The position numbers and the translations under genes were made by a program. 64,000 nt of DNA. It comes from Sorangium cellulosum. GTDB taxonomy: Bacteria > Myxococcota_A > Polyangia > Polyangiales > Polyangiaceae. Where the stretch lies: assembly GCF_004135735.1 (NCBI RefSeq), contig NZ_CP012670.1, positions 10,558,501 to 10,622,500 on the forward strand. Direction: 5' to 3'. Each line of letters begins with the position of its first letter. The stretch's first letter is position 1. Under the pieces are notes generated by a model, which was not told where the DNA came from, made no database searches, and saw only the letters and a program-made list of their open reading frames with translations. Positions 16,333-26,000 of this stretch are shown one piece after another.

Positions 16333-16893
16333 ACGTCGATGTCGTCCTCACGGTGATCGAGCGCGCTTCCCGGTCCTGGAAGCAGCCCCTCGAGACCACC
16401 GAGGCTCGGCACCGGCTCGCTGCCCGCCTGTGAACCCGGGCGCCGGCCCTGCTGGCCGCGTGAGCGCCTCGGCGCCTGCTCTGCATTGCCAGTAGCTTCC
16501 AGCGACGCCGCGCTTTCCGCGGGCGGGCACCGCGCGCCGACGCTGGCGAGGCGGCGCGGTCCCACGGCGTTGGGTCGTCGCGCCCCGCCTGCGGCCGCTC
16601 GCGCCGCCGCCCGCGGCCGCTCTCGTGGGGCTCAGGCTCGGCACCCACCCTGCGGCCCGGCCTCGGCGGCCGATGCGCTCGACTTACCGATACGCCGTCC
16701 CTTTCGTGGAGTCCCGTGCCCTGACATCGGGGGGCATACGGCGCTCCCACGATCATTCCGCGTGACCAACCTGGCGAGCCGGCCGGAATTCAAGAACGGG
16801 AGGTAGTTGCTCCGGCCCCTGCGGGAGACACCGCACGAGCCTGGCGCGCTGCCTGAGCTCCAGTGTGGATGTGACTTGCCGGGAGACCCCCCG

Positions 16894-17802
16894 ATGCCCT
16901 CAATGACCCATGAAGCCCTGGTAGAGCTGTTCAAGAACCGGCCGACGCTGGCCGCCGAGATGCTGCGAGACGCGCTCGGCCAGCCGGTCCCGACGTTCAC
17001 GGAGGCGCGCGTCGAGTCCTCCGACCTCACCGAGATCATTCCCTCGACCCGCCGGGCGGATGTCATCGTCGTGCTGCTGGTCGGCGCGCAGCAGCGGCCC
17101 GCGATGGCGATCGTGGTGGAGGTCCAGCTCGGCGTGGACCCGGACAAGCCGTACGTGTGGCCGGCGTACGTCATCTTGACGAGGGCCCGGCACCGCTGCC
17201 CGACCCGGCTGCTGGTCGTGACGATCGACCCGGAGATGGTGCGCTGGTGCTCGCGGCCGATCGAGACGGGCCACCCTGGCTGGGTGCTGAAGCCGCTGGT
17301 GCTCGGGCCCGAGGGCGTCCCGGTCGTGACGGACGTCGAGCAGGCGAAGGCCGCGCCCGAGGTGGCGGTGCTGTCGGCGATGGCGCACGGGCAGGGCGAG
17401 GCGGCGGAGGCGATCGGGGTGGCGTTCCTGACGGCGGCGGCCGGGCTCGACCAGGAGCGGCGCGCCCTGTACGCGGACGTGGTGCTATCCTCGCTGAACG
17501 CAGCGGCGAGGCGGATGCTGGAGGCGATGATGAAGAGCGGATACGAGTTTCAGAGTGAGTTCGCGCGCGGCTACGTGGCGAAGGGCGTCGAGCGGGGCCG
17601 GGAGGAAGGGATGCGGGAGGGCACCCTGAAGGCCAAGGCGCACGACGTGCTCGCCGTCCTCGAGGCCCGCGGGCTGGAGGTCCCCGCCGAGGTGCGGGAG
17701 CGCGTCCTCGCGAGCACGGACCTCGCCGAGCTGGACCGCTGGATCCGTCGCGCTGCGGTTGTTTGCGACGCCCGGGAGCTCCTCGCCACGACCAGCTCCT
17801 GA
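16894..17802 (+). CDS. PD-(D/E)XK nuclease/transposase-like protein, array copy 4
   Basis: 302 residues, core as in copy 3 (it shares RWCSRPIE), with a single linker unit, KGVERGREEGMREG. The final 15 codons differ from the other three (AAVVCDARELLATTSS), and downstream DNA is unrelated, so this copy marks the original right edge of the duplicated segment. Active-site positions are the same as in copy 1. Confidence 0.8.
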   Translation: MPSMTHEALVELFKNRPTLAAEMLRDALGQPVPTFTEARVESSDLTEIIPSTRRADVIVVLLVGAQQRPAMAIVVEVQLGVDPDKPYVWPAYVILTRARHRCPTRLLVVTIDPEMVRWCSRPIETGHPGWVLKPLVLGPEGVPVVTDVEQAKAAPEVAVLSAMAHGQGEAAEAIGVAFLTAAAGLDQERRALYADVVLSSLNAAARRMLEAMMKSGYEFQSEFARGYVAKGVERGREEGMREGTLKAKAHDVLAVLEARGLEVPAEVRERVLASTDLAELDRWIRRAAVVCDARELLATTSS

Positions 17803-18536
17803 GCGCGCGACCCTGTACGCCCCGGGGGGGACGGCACGTCTCGGGCGCGTGCCCGTGGAGCGCCCCGCGACCGGGCAGAGGAATCGGACCGGGGATGCTC
17901 TTCCCCGGTCGTGGCTCCCGCATTCCCTCGTGGTCCCGCCCCGGGAGCACGCCCCTCCGACGGCGGCGCCGCTGTCGCTGGCACTTCCGCCCCGTTTCGA
18001 TCTCCCTGCCGCCTCGGAGCGTACAGCGCCCCGGATCTGTGCCAGGACGCCCCTGATCTGTGTCAGGTGAGGGTGCGCTGGCACTGGCACAAACGCAATG
18101 CATTGCGACACACCGCGTGCCAGTGCACCCCCGGATGCAATGCAGAGCGTCTTCGGGGTGCGAATCTGTGTCAGACATTGCCAATTCTTTCGATTTTCTG
18201 TGCCATCGACCCCCCGGAGGCGCCGTTTGTTGTGCCAGGAGGGGGGTCCGGAGCCCTCCGGACCGCAAATCAGAGCGCGCGCGAGGGGTCGGGACCCCCT
18301 CGGGACCGCAAGGCCGAGCGTCCGTCAGGGCTCGGGACCGCCTCGCGGCGGATCGCGGAGCGCCTCCGGGGCTCGGGGCCGTGCGCGGCCGCTCGTCCTC
18401 GTCCTGCGTCGCCCCCGGGGGCGGCACGGGGCGACGCCGCGGGCTGGCCCTCTGCAAGGGCGTCCGCGACGGTCCTGTCGCGTGGCACCGCTGCGAGGAG
18501 CACGGCCGCGGGGAGGGCGGCACGAGGAACCGCTGG
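17803..18536. other. Non-coding gap with repeated motifs and a nested palindrome
   Basis: No convincing gene lies between the convergent fourth array gene and hsdS. Three copies of a 13-mer near GATCTGTGTCAGG are at 18034, 18055 and 18162. GCACTGGCAC (18081-18090) pairs with GTGCCAGTGC (18117-18126), and the loop contains its own perfect palindrome GCAATGCATTGC (18095-18106). The open frames here have the extreme Arg/Ala composition of shadows. Confidence 0.6.
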
Positions 18537-20159
18537 CTACCCGCGAGAGCGCGCTGGCGCTTGGCCTCGGCGGCTTGCCTGGGGCTTCGCCGTTCGACCG
18601 GCGGGGTCGGAGGGGGCAGGGGGCGGGGAGGCGGCGGCGCGGCGGCGGCCGGCGCCGTTCGTGGGCTTGCCGTTCAGCGCGCGCTCGGCGCGGAGGCGCT
18701 CGAGGAGGACGGAGGCGGGCTCGTCGTTCGGGTCCTGGGGGACGAGCTCGCCGCGGAAGGCTTTGGCGAGGATGGCCTGATCCATTCTGCCCAGCCATCC
18801 GAGAACATCAATGTAGCGGGTCTCGAGGCTTTCGAATTTTGCAGTGATGCGACGACATCGGCGACTGATCTCCTCCTGTTCTGTTGTTGGAGCAATGGGC
18901 AGTGCCGCGGCACGTAGATCAGTTAGGTGGATGTGCTGAAGCCCGGATCCCGTCCTCTTGAACCGCTCCTGAAAGTATGGCGACAGGAATGCTAGCTCGA
19001 GATAGTCGCCCATGGTCCGAATGACCGGCTTTACTAAGGCGAGCGAAACAAAGATGCTAAAGACCCTCTCCGTGCGGACCAGGCGAGGCACTCCCAGCGT
19101 TCCGTCTTTCGAGATTAGGATATCTCCCATCTCCGGGTACGTGCGCCTGATAAATTCTTCGTGATCGGCCAAGGAGACATAGCTTGCGTCGTCGAAGGAG
19201 ATCCCTGGTCCGGCGGTCAAGTTCTTCACCGTGAGAAACGGGATTCCAGCTTCGACATAGTTGGGCTTCTTGTGTACGCCATCAACGACCTTTGTTGCGA
19301 GTTCCTCGACCGTTGCCCAACACCACCCCTCCGGCAGCTCCGGCAGCTCGCTCGCGTCCACCGGCGCCGGCTCCTCGTACTTCGCCTTCCACCGATCGTC
19401 CCCCGGCACCTTCCCCTTCGCTCGCATCTTGGCGAGCTCCGCCTCTTCCCATCGCCGCCGCCGCTCGGCGCGGATCCGCTTGAGCAGCTCCTCGGCCGGC
19501 TCCACGTCGGGGTTCTTCTCCCGCCAGTCTGCCGTGAGATCGCCGCGGAAGGCGGCTGCGAGCACGGCCTTTCGAAAGCGAGCGAGGAGCGCGGGGATGG
19601 CGTCGAGCGCCTCCTTGGCGCGGCGGCTTCTAGCGGTCAGCGTCTCGATCTTGTCTACGATGCGGCGCTGCTCGGCGAGAGGCGGAAGTGCAACCTGAAC
19701 CTGACGTATGTCGTCCAATCCGAGACCCACCTTCGTCGCTCCCCGACGCAGCTCCAGTAGCTGTTTTTTGCCATCCGCGTCCGATGCCAAGAACCAGGCA
19801 ATGAATCGAGGCTCTACGGCTGGTCGCGGTCGAGCAAGAGCCACATGCTGATTTACATATGCCTCGCCAAACTGACCTGGAACGATTGCGACCATTCCAA
19901 GCTCGGCAGTGATGGAGATTAGGAGGTCGCCTTCGCGAAGGCGTGTTCTCGTGCCCTCTGCCACATCCGGAAGATTCACGTGTTGAACTTCACGTAGATC
20001 GAGATCGATCGTTCCGTGGTCAAGGTTGCCTATGCGAATGAATTTTGCTCCTCTGTCGGAGTAGTACTTCGCCCATCCGCGTGAGCCGCTCGATACGAAC
20101 TCGAACAAGTCGCCTGTTGTAGTGATGGTCCAGCCATGAGGTAGTTCTTCGTGCGTCAT
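18537..20159 (-). CDS. hsdS: Type I restriction-modification specificity subunit S
   Basis: Recognises the two halves of the target site for the HsdM/HsdR complex. The 540-residue protein has two target-recognition domains (LPHGWTITTTGDLFEFV near residue 7 and LPEGWCWATVEELATKV near 295). Each is followed by a helical spacer that starts PLAEQRRIVDKIETL or PTTEQEEISRRCR and includes AVLAAAFRGDLT or AILAKAFRGELV. The C-terminal 50 residues are a Pro/Ala/Arg-rich tail not usual in the family. The recognition-domain DNA is less GC-rich than its surroundings, as often seen in exchanged hsdS genes. The ATG overlaps the hsdM stop by 4 bp. Confidence 0.95.
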   Translation of the reverse strand: MTHEELPHGWTITTTGDLFEFVSSGSRGWAKYYSDRGAKFIRIGNLDHGTIDLDLREVQHVNLPDVAEGTRTRLREGDLLISITAELGMVAIVPGQFGEAYVNQHVALARPRPAVEPRFIAWFLASDADGKKQLLELRRGATKVGLGLDDIRQVQVALPPLAEQRRIVDKIETLTARSRRAKEALDAIPALLARFRKAVLAAAFRGDLTADWREKNPDVEPAEELLKRIRAERRRRWEEAELAKMRAKGKVPGDDRWKAKYEEPAPVDASELPELPEGWCWATVEELATKVVDGVHKKPNYVEAGIPFLTVKNLTAGPGISFDDASYVSLADHEEFIRRTYPEMGDILISKDGTLGVPRLVRTERVFSIFVSLALVKPVIRTMGDYLELAFLSPYFQERFKRTGSGLQHIHLTDLRAAALPIAPTTEQEEISRRCRRITAKFESLETRYIDVLGWLGRMDQAILAKAFRGELVPQDPNDEPASVLLERLRAERALNGKPTNGAGRRRAAASPPPAPSDPAGRTAKPQASRRGQAPARSRG

Positions 20160-21583
20160 TCTGCTTCCTCAACCATGCGAGAAAGCCCCTCCATCTCCTC
20201 CATCGCCACCCTGAGCTTCTCCAGGATCTCCGCCGCGATCTCCTCCGGCTCCGGCAGGTCATCCGCCCCGTGCACGCTCTCGTCCCTGAGCCACGCGATA
20301 TCGAGGTTATCCCCCCGCGCCCGGATCTCCTCCCGCGTGAACCTCCGGAACCGCCCCTCCGCCCCCTGATCCTTCCGCTTGCTCTTCCCGTACGGATCGC
20401 CCCCGAATGCCTTCTCGAACTCCGCGAAGTGCTCCCGCGTGAGCGGCGTCCGCTTCCCGAACGCCGGCATGTTCGCCCGCAGGTCGTAGATCCACACCGC
20501 CTTCGTGTTCCCCTTGTCCTTCCCCGCTTCCCCGCGCGTGAAGAACAGCACGTTCGTCTTCACCCCCTGCGCGTAGAAGATCCCCGTCGGCAGCCGCAAA
20601 ATCGTGTGCAGCTCGCACTTGTCCATCAGATCGCGCCGGATCTCCGCCCCCGCGTTCTCCTCGAAGAGCACGTTGTCCGGCACCACGATCGCCGCGCGCC
20701 CGCCCCGGCGGAGCCCCCGGTACACGTGCTGGAGAAAGGCGAGCTGCTTGTTCGACGTCGGGTACGTGAAGTCGTCCCGCGTCGGCAGGCCGCCGCCCTT
20801 CTTGGTCCCGAACGGCGGATTCGTGAGGATCACGTCCGCGGGCTCGAGGCCCGCGCCGAGGGGCGAGAGCGTGTCGCCGAGCGCGAGCTCCCCCTCGATG
20901 TCGTGGAGCATCAGGTTCATCAGCGCGAGCCGGTGCGCGTCAGGCACGAGCTCCACGCCGCAGAAGGCGTCCCGCTTCTGGAAGCGCTGCTCCCGCTCGC
21001 CGAGCTCGAAGAGCTGGTCGGTCTCGGCCTTGATGGCGCGATCCGCCGCGATGAGGAAGCCCGCCGTGCCCGCGGCCGGATCCTGCACCCGCTCGCCCGC
21101 CTTCGGCTTCACCAGGTGCACGATGGAGTCGATGAGCGGGCGCGGCGTGAAGTACTGCCCGGCGCCCGACTTCTTCTCGGCCGCGTTCTTCTCGAGCAGG
21201 CCCTCGTACAGGTCGCCGAGGCCCTCGGTGCGCGCCGAGTACCAGTCGAGGTCGTCGATCGAGTCGACGAGCTTCTTCAGGTTCCGCGGCTGCGTGAGCA
21301 TCGTCTGCGCGTTGGCGAAGATCGCCTGCACCCGGCCCGAGCCCCGGGTGCCGAGGTAGAGCAGCAGCTCGCGGTAGAAGGTGAGCTGCTCGACGCCCTC
21401 CCGGGCCTCGAGGTCGCCCCAGCGGTACCCCTTGGGCAGCCCCTTCTCCTGCCCCGTCTCCTTCATCATCTTGAGGAAGAGGAGGTAGGTGAGCTCGGTG
21501 ACGTACTGGTGGTACGTGATGCCGTCGTCGCGGAGGACGTTGCAGAGGTTCCAGAGCTTCTGGACGATATCCTGGGTTGTCAT
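20156..21583 (-). CDS. hsdM: Type I restriction-modification methyltransferase subunit M
   Basis: An N6-adenine DNA methyltransferase of 475 residues. An N-terminal helical domain (IVQKLWNLCNVLRDDG) is followed by the SAM-binding motif DPAAGTAGFLIAA and the catalytic NPPF (VILTNPPFGTKKGGG). With HsdS it methylates host sites; with HsdR it forms the nuclease. The ORF opens at ATG 21583 right at the family's usual start. It is co-transcribed with hsdS (ATGA overlap) and lies 185 bp downstream of an unrecognised gene in the same operon. Confidence 0.96.
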   Translation of the reverse strand: MTTQDIVQKLWNLCNVLRDDGITYHQYVTELTYLLFLKMMKETGQEKGLPKGYRWGDLEAREGVEQLTFYRELLLYLGTRGSGRVQAIFANAQTMLTQPRNLKKLVDSIDDLDWYSARTEGLGDLYEGLLEKNAAEKKSGAGQYFTPRPLIDSIVHLVKPKAGERVQDPAAGTAGFLIAADRAIKAETDQLFELGEREQRFQKRDAFCGVELVPDAHRLALMNLMLHDIEGELALGDTLSPLGAGLEPADVILTNPPFGTKKGGGLPTRDDFTYPTSNKQLAFLQHVYRGLRRGGRAAIVVPDNVLFEENAGAEIRRDLMDKCELHTILRLPTGIFYAQGVKTNVLFFTRGEAGKDKGNTKAVWIYDLRANMPAFGKRTPLTREHFAEFEKAFGGDPYGKSKRKDQGAEGRFRRFTREEIRARGDNLDIAWLRDESVHGADDLPEPEEIAAEILEKLRVAMEEMEGLSRMVEEAE

Positions 21584-21768
21584 GGCGTGGGTGCTCGAAG
21601 ACGATTGGTACGCCTAGCCGGCGTCGAGGTCCATGGGGTCGTGCAGGCAGCCGGGCGGCGCGGCGGCCCGTGCCAGGCGCGCGACTCTATGCCCATCGTC
21701 GACAAGAGCGTACACCGCGTGAGAGTGTGGCCGTGCTTCCGGCTGGTGGTGATCTGATCTGCGCAGGC

Positions 21769-22584
21769 TCAAGCCGCTTCGTCGTCATCCGCCCGGCGGA
21801 GCTCTCGCCGCAGCTCGTCATACCGAGCGGGAGGGAATGCGCCTCGAATCTTCTCTGCGCGCTTACGCAGCCACTTCGTCAGGCTTTCGGGCGACCCAGG
21901 CTGGGTCTGCACGACTGCCGCATCAAGGAGATCCACCAGGTCTCCAAGCGGGTCTCCCTCCTCCTTGGCCTGCTGCGCGACGTCTGCGACGAAGATGAGG
22001 CGGAAGAACAGGATGTCCCAGATCGCGAGCTCGTGGGTTCGTTCAAGCGTCAGCGTCACCGGGCCGAGTAGATCGTTTGCGGCGATGGCTGGAGCATCTG
22101 TGAGCCGGTTGAGTGTCCACTGGAGTATGTGCACGCCAGATGTCCACTTGCCGCGATGAGCAATGCAGTTCTGGAAGTAACCGCGTCCTATGCTGATTAA
22201 AGCAATTTCGGCGCGTGCGCCGGGAATGCGGTGGAGAGCTGCCATTGTGGCGATCTTGCTGTCGAGCAGGCCGTAGTCCATGACCTCCTCGACCACGGCA
22301 TCCGGAAGAGCGACGCCGTTCGACTCGACCAGCCCATCTTCCGCCGCATCGCGAGACGATTTTGCCAGAACAGAAACCATGTCTGGTCGGAATGCTTTGT
22401 CGTGCAGATCCCTCTCTCGCACTGCGCTCCTGGCCCGGAGATCCTTCCGGAGGAGCTGCCCGCACGTCGTCAGATGTGGCGCCCGAAGGACGACCTTGTG
22501 CCGAGTACAGAATCCGAACGCCGTGCCAATCGATCCCAGCTGGAGCGGGTTGTGGCAGCAGTTCTTGCAGGATAAAGGCTCCAT
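21769..22584 (-). CDS. Unrecognised Cys-rich protein encoded inside the RM operon
   Basis: A 271-residue protein with an N-terminal zinc-finger-like pattern: C6-x2-C9-C10-H (SCKNCCHNPLQ), then GFCTRHK and LTTCGQLLRKDL. The rest is mostly helical (EEVMDYGLLDSKIATMAAL, WTLNRLTDAPAIAANDLLG, LTKWLRKRAEKIRG). I do not recognise the family. A stop codon two triplets upstream in the same frame supports ATG 22584 as the start. It is in line with hsdR, the 128-residue gene and hsdM, all on the minus strand, so it is likely part of the same transcript and perhaps a defence accessory. Base composition is lower in GC than hsdM. Confidence 0.7.
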   Translation of the reverse strand: MEPLSCKNCCHNPLQLGSIGTAFGFCTRHKVVLRAPHLTTCGQLLRKDLRARSAVRERDLHDKAFRPDMVSVLAKSSRDAAEDGLVESNGVALPDAVVEEVMDYGLLDSKIATMAALHRIPGARAEIALISIGRGYFQNCIAHRGKWTSGVHILQWTLNRLTDAPAIAANDLLGPVTLTLERTHELAIWDILFFRLIFVADVAQQAKEEGDPLGDLVDLLDAAVVQTQPGSPESLTKWLRKRAEKIRGAFPPARYDELRRELRRADDDEAA

Positions 22585-22632
22585 GGTTCACCGTCGGAAG
22601 GCTGCTCTCACGCAGTTTGCGACGACCTTCTT

Positions 22633-23019
22633 CTAGACTCCGCGCCAGTCGAGCAAGTGCTCGCTCCAACGCTCAGCCAGCGCTCTCGCTCGCGCGACCT
22701 CCCATGGGTCGTCCCAGGCGCACTCGCCTCTGCCTTTGCCCTTCAGATCCGCAAGCAGCCGCTTGAGCGGGATATGGCGTGCGCCCTGGTGCTTTGCAGA
22801 TTCAGGATCCGTTTCCCACACATGGCCATCTTTGCCGGCAAACTGCTCCGCGACCTCGCGAGCCTCCGTCGTCGACGTGAACGGTGTCGGTCTTCCTGCT
22901 CCGCCAATGTAAAGGATGTGCGCGACGATCGGCGTGCGCGCGTCAGGGGTGGGCACCTCCACGTCTGTAGCGCTGTCGCCACGGTATAGATCCTTGTTCT
23001 TGCGACCAGCGATGGGCAT
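22633..23019 (-). CDS. Small protein inside the RM operon; ADP-ribosyltransferase-like pattern
   Basis: A 128-residue protein beginning MPIAGRKNKDLYRGD. LYRG followed by PFTSTTEAREVAEQFAGKDG resembles the Arg and Ser-Thr-Ser motifs and the following helix of ADP-ribosyltransferase folds. An ExE motif is not clear, since only GECAWDDPWE is present, so activity is doubtful. It lies 57 bp after hsdR and 49 bp before the Cys-rich gene, in the same orientation. No close family is recognised and the resemblance is by eye only. If real, it would be a candidate effector or phage-response factor attached to the RM system. Confidence 0.6.
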   Translation of the reverse strand: MPIAGRKNKDLYRGDSATDVEVPTPDARTPIVAHILYIGGAGRPTPFTSTTEAREVAEQFAGKDGHVWETDPESAKHQGARHIPLKRLLADLKGKGRGECAWDDPWEVARARALAERWSEHLLDWRGV

Positions 23020-23075
23020 GGCGAGCGATTTCTAGCACATCCCGGGCGCAAGCACGGCACGAACGCGCCGGACGT

Positions 23076-26000
23076 TCACCCCGCGTCCTTCCAGATCTCC
23101 TCGCGCAGGTCGCCGAGGAGCTGCTCCAGCCCGCCGCCGAACACCCGGTCGAGGCTCTTGAACCCGCCGTGCGACCTGAACGCCTCGCCCTCGTCGAGGG
23201 TCTGGCGGTCGACGACCTTCTCCTTCTTGAGCTGCGCGCCGATGCGCCGCAGCCAGTCGCGCTGCGGCGCCGTCCAGCTCCGGCTCGCGGCGATCTTCTT
23301 GAGCGCCCGGTCCACCCGCTCGTCGTACGGCACGAGCGCGTCGCCGAGCGCCGCCTGGCGGATGTAGCCGATGATCGACGCGGCGATGTCGGCGTTCGAC
23401 CTCTCCCGCCACGCCACCTGGAGCGCCGCCTCGGTGTAGCCCTCCTCGTCGAGCGCGAGCTGGAGCTCCTTGAGCTGCGCGCGCGTGAGGTCCCGCGGCC
23501 GCTGCGTCACGACGACGAGCGCCGGGATCTTGTTCAGGTTCTCGCGCAAGAAGGCGGTGAAGCCCTCGAGGTAGTCGTCCGGGCGCCTGGCCTTGCCGTA
23601 GCCGATCTCCGTGCCGACGAGGTGATCGGCGTGCTCGGAGACGAGGAGCGGCCGCGCCTCGGCGACGCCGCCGTCGAGCACCCGGACGACGTGCTGGTGC
23701 TCCCGGAACCAGGCCGCGGCCTGCGCTGGCGTCCCTCGCTTGAGCATCTGCCCGAGCTCCTTCGGCGACATCGCGGCGATGCCCTCGAAGCGCCCGAGCT
23801 CTGCCCCCTTGAGCGCCTGGCGCCGCCGCTGGAGCCTGGCGATGAGCTGATCGAGCACCACCTGCCGCGCCTCGTCGTCCGGCGCGGTGTCGAGCTCGCG
23901 GACGAGCTGCAAAAAGGAGATGCTGGGCGCCGGCACGACCGGCTTCATCTCGGTGTACGGCGCGAGCGCGGCGTAGAGGTCCACCGCGTCGAAGATGCGG
24001 AATACGGCCTTGTCGATCTCCGGGCACAGCCGCGTGGCCCGACCGAGCATCTGCTCGTACAGGATTCGACTCCTCACGCGCCGCAGGAAGACGAGGTTCG
24101 CGATCCGGGGCACGTCGACGCCCGTGGTGAGCAGGTCGACCGTGACGGCGACGCTCGGGAGCTGCTCGTTCTTGAAGCGGCGGAGCAGCTTGAGCGGCTG
24201 ATCGGCCGCGCCGGTGATCTTGAGCACCGCGTCGTCATCGACGCTCCCGTACTTCTCCTCGAAGGCCTCCTTCAGCAGCCGCACGACCAGGTCGGCGTGG
24301 GTGTCGTTGGCGGCGAACACGAGCGTCTTCGCCGCCCCGAGCGGGTCGAGGTGCTTCGCGAGCTCGGCGCACACCACGCGGTTGAAGTCCTCGGTGATGA
24401 CCAGCCGGTTGAAGCCGTCGATCTCGATGTTCACCTCGTCCTCGAGGTGGACGAGATCGAGCTGCTGCGTCCCCGGATCGAAGACGTGCACGCTCTCCCC
24501 CTTGCCCCAGCGAATGCCCTGCTGGGCGAGGGCGGTGATGATGCGGACGGGCGGCTCGTGGTCGATGAGCTGGCCGTCGATGACCGCCTCGCGGTACGAG
24601 TACCGGAACGTGGGGTTGCCGAAGATCTCGGTGGTGTGCAGGGCGGGCGTGGCCGTCAGGCCGATCTTCACCGCGTCGAAGTGGTCGAGGACGCGCCGGT
24701 ACTTCGAGATGTAGTCGTCGAGATCGCGGAAGCGCAGCTCGGCGTCGCTCATCTCCCGGTCGAGCCCGTAACCCCGGTGGCACTCGTCGACGACGAGGCA
24801 GTCGTACTGATCGACCGGCGGCGTATCGCCCGGGCTCGCCGGATAGAGGATGCGCTTGACCATGCCCTGCACGGTGGCGATGTGGACCCGGGTGTCGGGA
24901 TCCGGCGTGATGTCCTCGAGCGTCTTGAGATCGAAGATCTGGGTGAAGGTCTGGAGGTTCTCGAGCTTGTGATGCCCGAAGGCGTCCGCCGTCTGCTCGC
25001 CGAGGGCGGTGCGGTCGACGAGGAAGAGCACGCGCCGGAAGCGCTTCGCCTTGAGCAGGCGGTACACGAGCCCGATGGCCGTCCTGGTCTTTCCGGTGCC
25101 CGTCGCCATCGCGACGAGGCACGCGGGCTGCCCCGCCTCGATGGCCGCCTCGACCGCCTGGATGGCGCGGATCTGGTAATCGCGCAGGCCGAGGTAGTCC
25201 GTGGGCTCGCCGTGCAGCTTCGCGTGCGAGAGGGCGACGTCCTGCTTGAGGAGGGCGGCGAGCCCCTCGGGCGAGTACCAGCCGGGCAGCGCGCGCGCGT
25301 GGTTGTCGTCGCGGCGCGCGTCGCGGAACCAGATACCGCTCTTCTCGGCGATCTGCTTGAGGTAGGGGCGCCCGTTCGTGGCGAAGAGGAACGGGACCTT
25401 GTACCGGTCCCTCCCCCACGGGCCGCCCGGCGCCGCGGCGCCGTCCTGCGCGAGGAAGCCGCGGCTGTAACGCTTGGCCTGCTCGATGGCGCCGGCCACG
25501 TCCTTGCGCTTGCGCTTCGCCTCGATCACCGCCACGGCGTCGAGCCCGACGAAGAGCACGTAATCGGCCGGACCGTTCGCCGTCGGCCACTCGGCGATCG
25601 CGCGGTTCTTCCCCTTCTCCGGCCGGCTGCCCCGCTCGAAGCGCAGGTGCTCGGAGTCGGCCTCCCAGCCCGCGTTGCGGAGCTGCTCGTCGATGATCCG
25701 GCGGGTGGCGACCTCGTCGAGGTGGACCGCCTGCGCGGCCTCGGCGGCGCGGTCGACCGCGGCCTGGACGACGGCGGGGGGCGCCTGCGCGGCCTGGGCC
25801 TGGAGGGCGGCGAGCTCCGCGGCGAGCTGCGCCTTCTGGCGCTGGATGGCCTCGACGTCCTTCGCCCACTGCTGCTCGGCCTCGATGGCGAGGGCCTCCA
25901 GGATCGCCCGATCCTCGGCCTCCTTCCGGGCGCGCTCCTCGGCCGTGAGGCGCTTCTTCGCCTCCTCCTTGGCGGCGGCGCGGACGGCCTCGATATCGAC

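Larger units (their letters stand above)
12310..17802 (+). repeat. Tandem array of four about 1.45-kb units, each leader plus one PD-(D/E)XK gene
   Basis: Gene starts at 12493, 13987, 15412 and 16894 give periods of 1494, 1425 and 1482 bp. The non-coding parts are copied too. In units 2-4 the stretch from CCCGTGCCCTGACATCGGGG through GCCGGCCGGAATTCAAGAA to the start codon is almost unchanged. Unit 1 has a diverged version (from about 12310). After genes 1-3 the same 3' sequence follows (GTCGATGTCGTCCTCACGGT). The intergenic gaps (13426-13986, 14872-15411, 16333-16893) hold no other gene; overlapping frames there are repeat shadows. Homology ends at the fourth stop codon. Confidence 0.95.

Noticed and set aside
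18060..18917. Overlapping plus-strand frames in the gap and over the end of hsdS
   Set aside because: Arg/Ala-rich shadows; the minus-strand hsdS is certain where they overlap, and the rest is repeat or palindrome.
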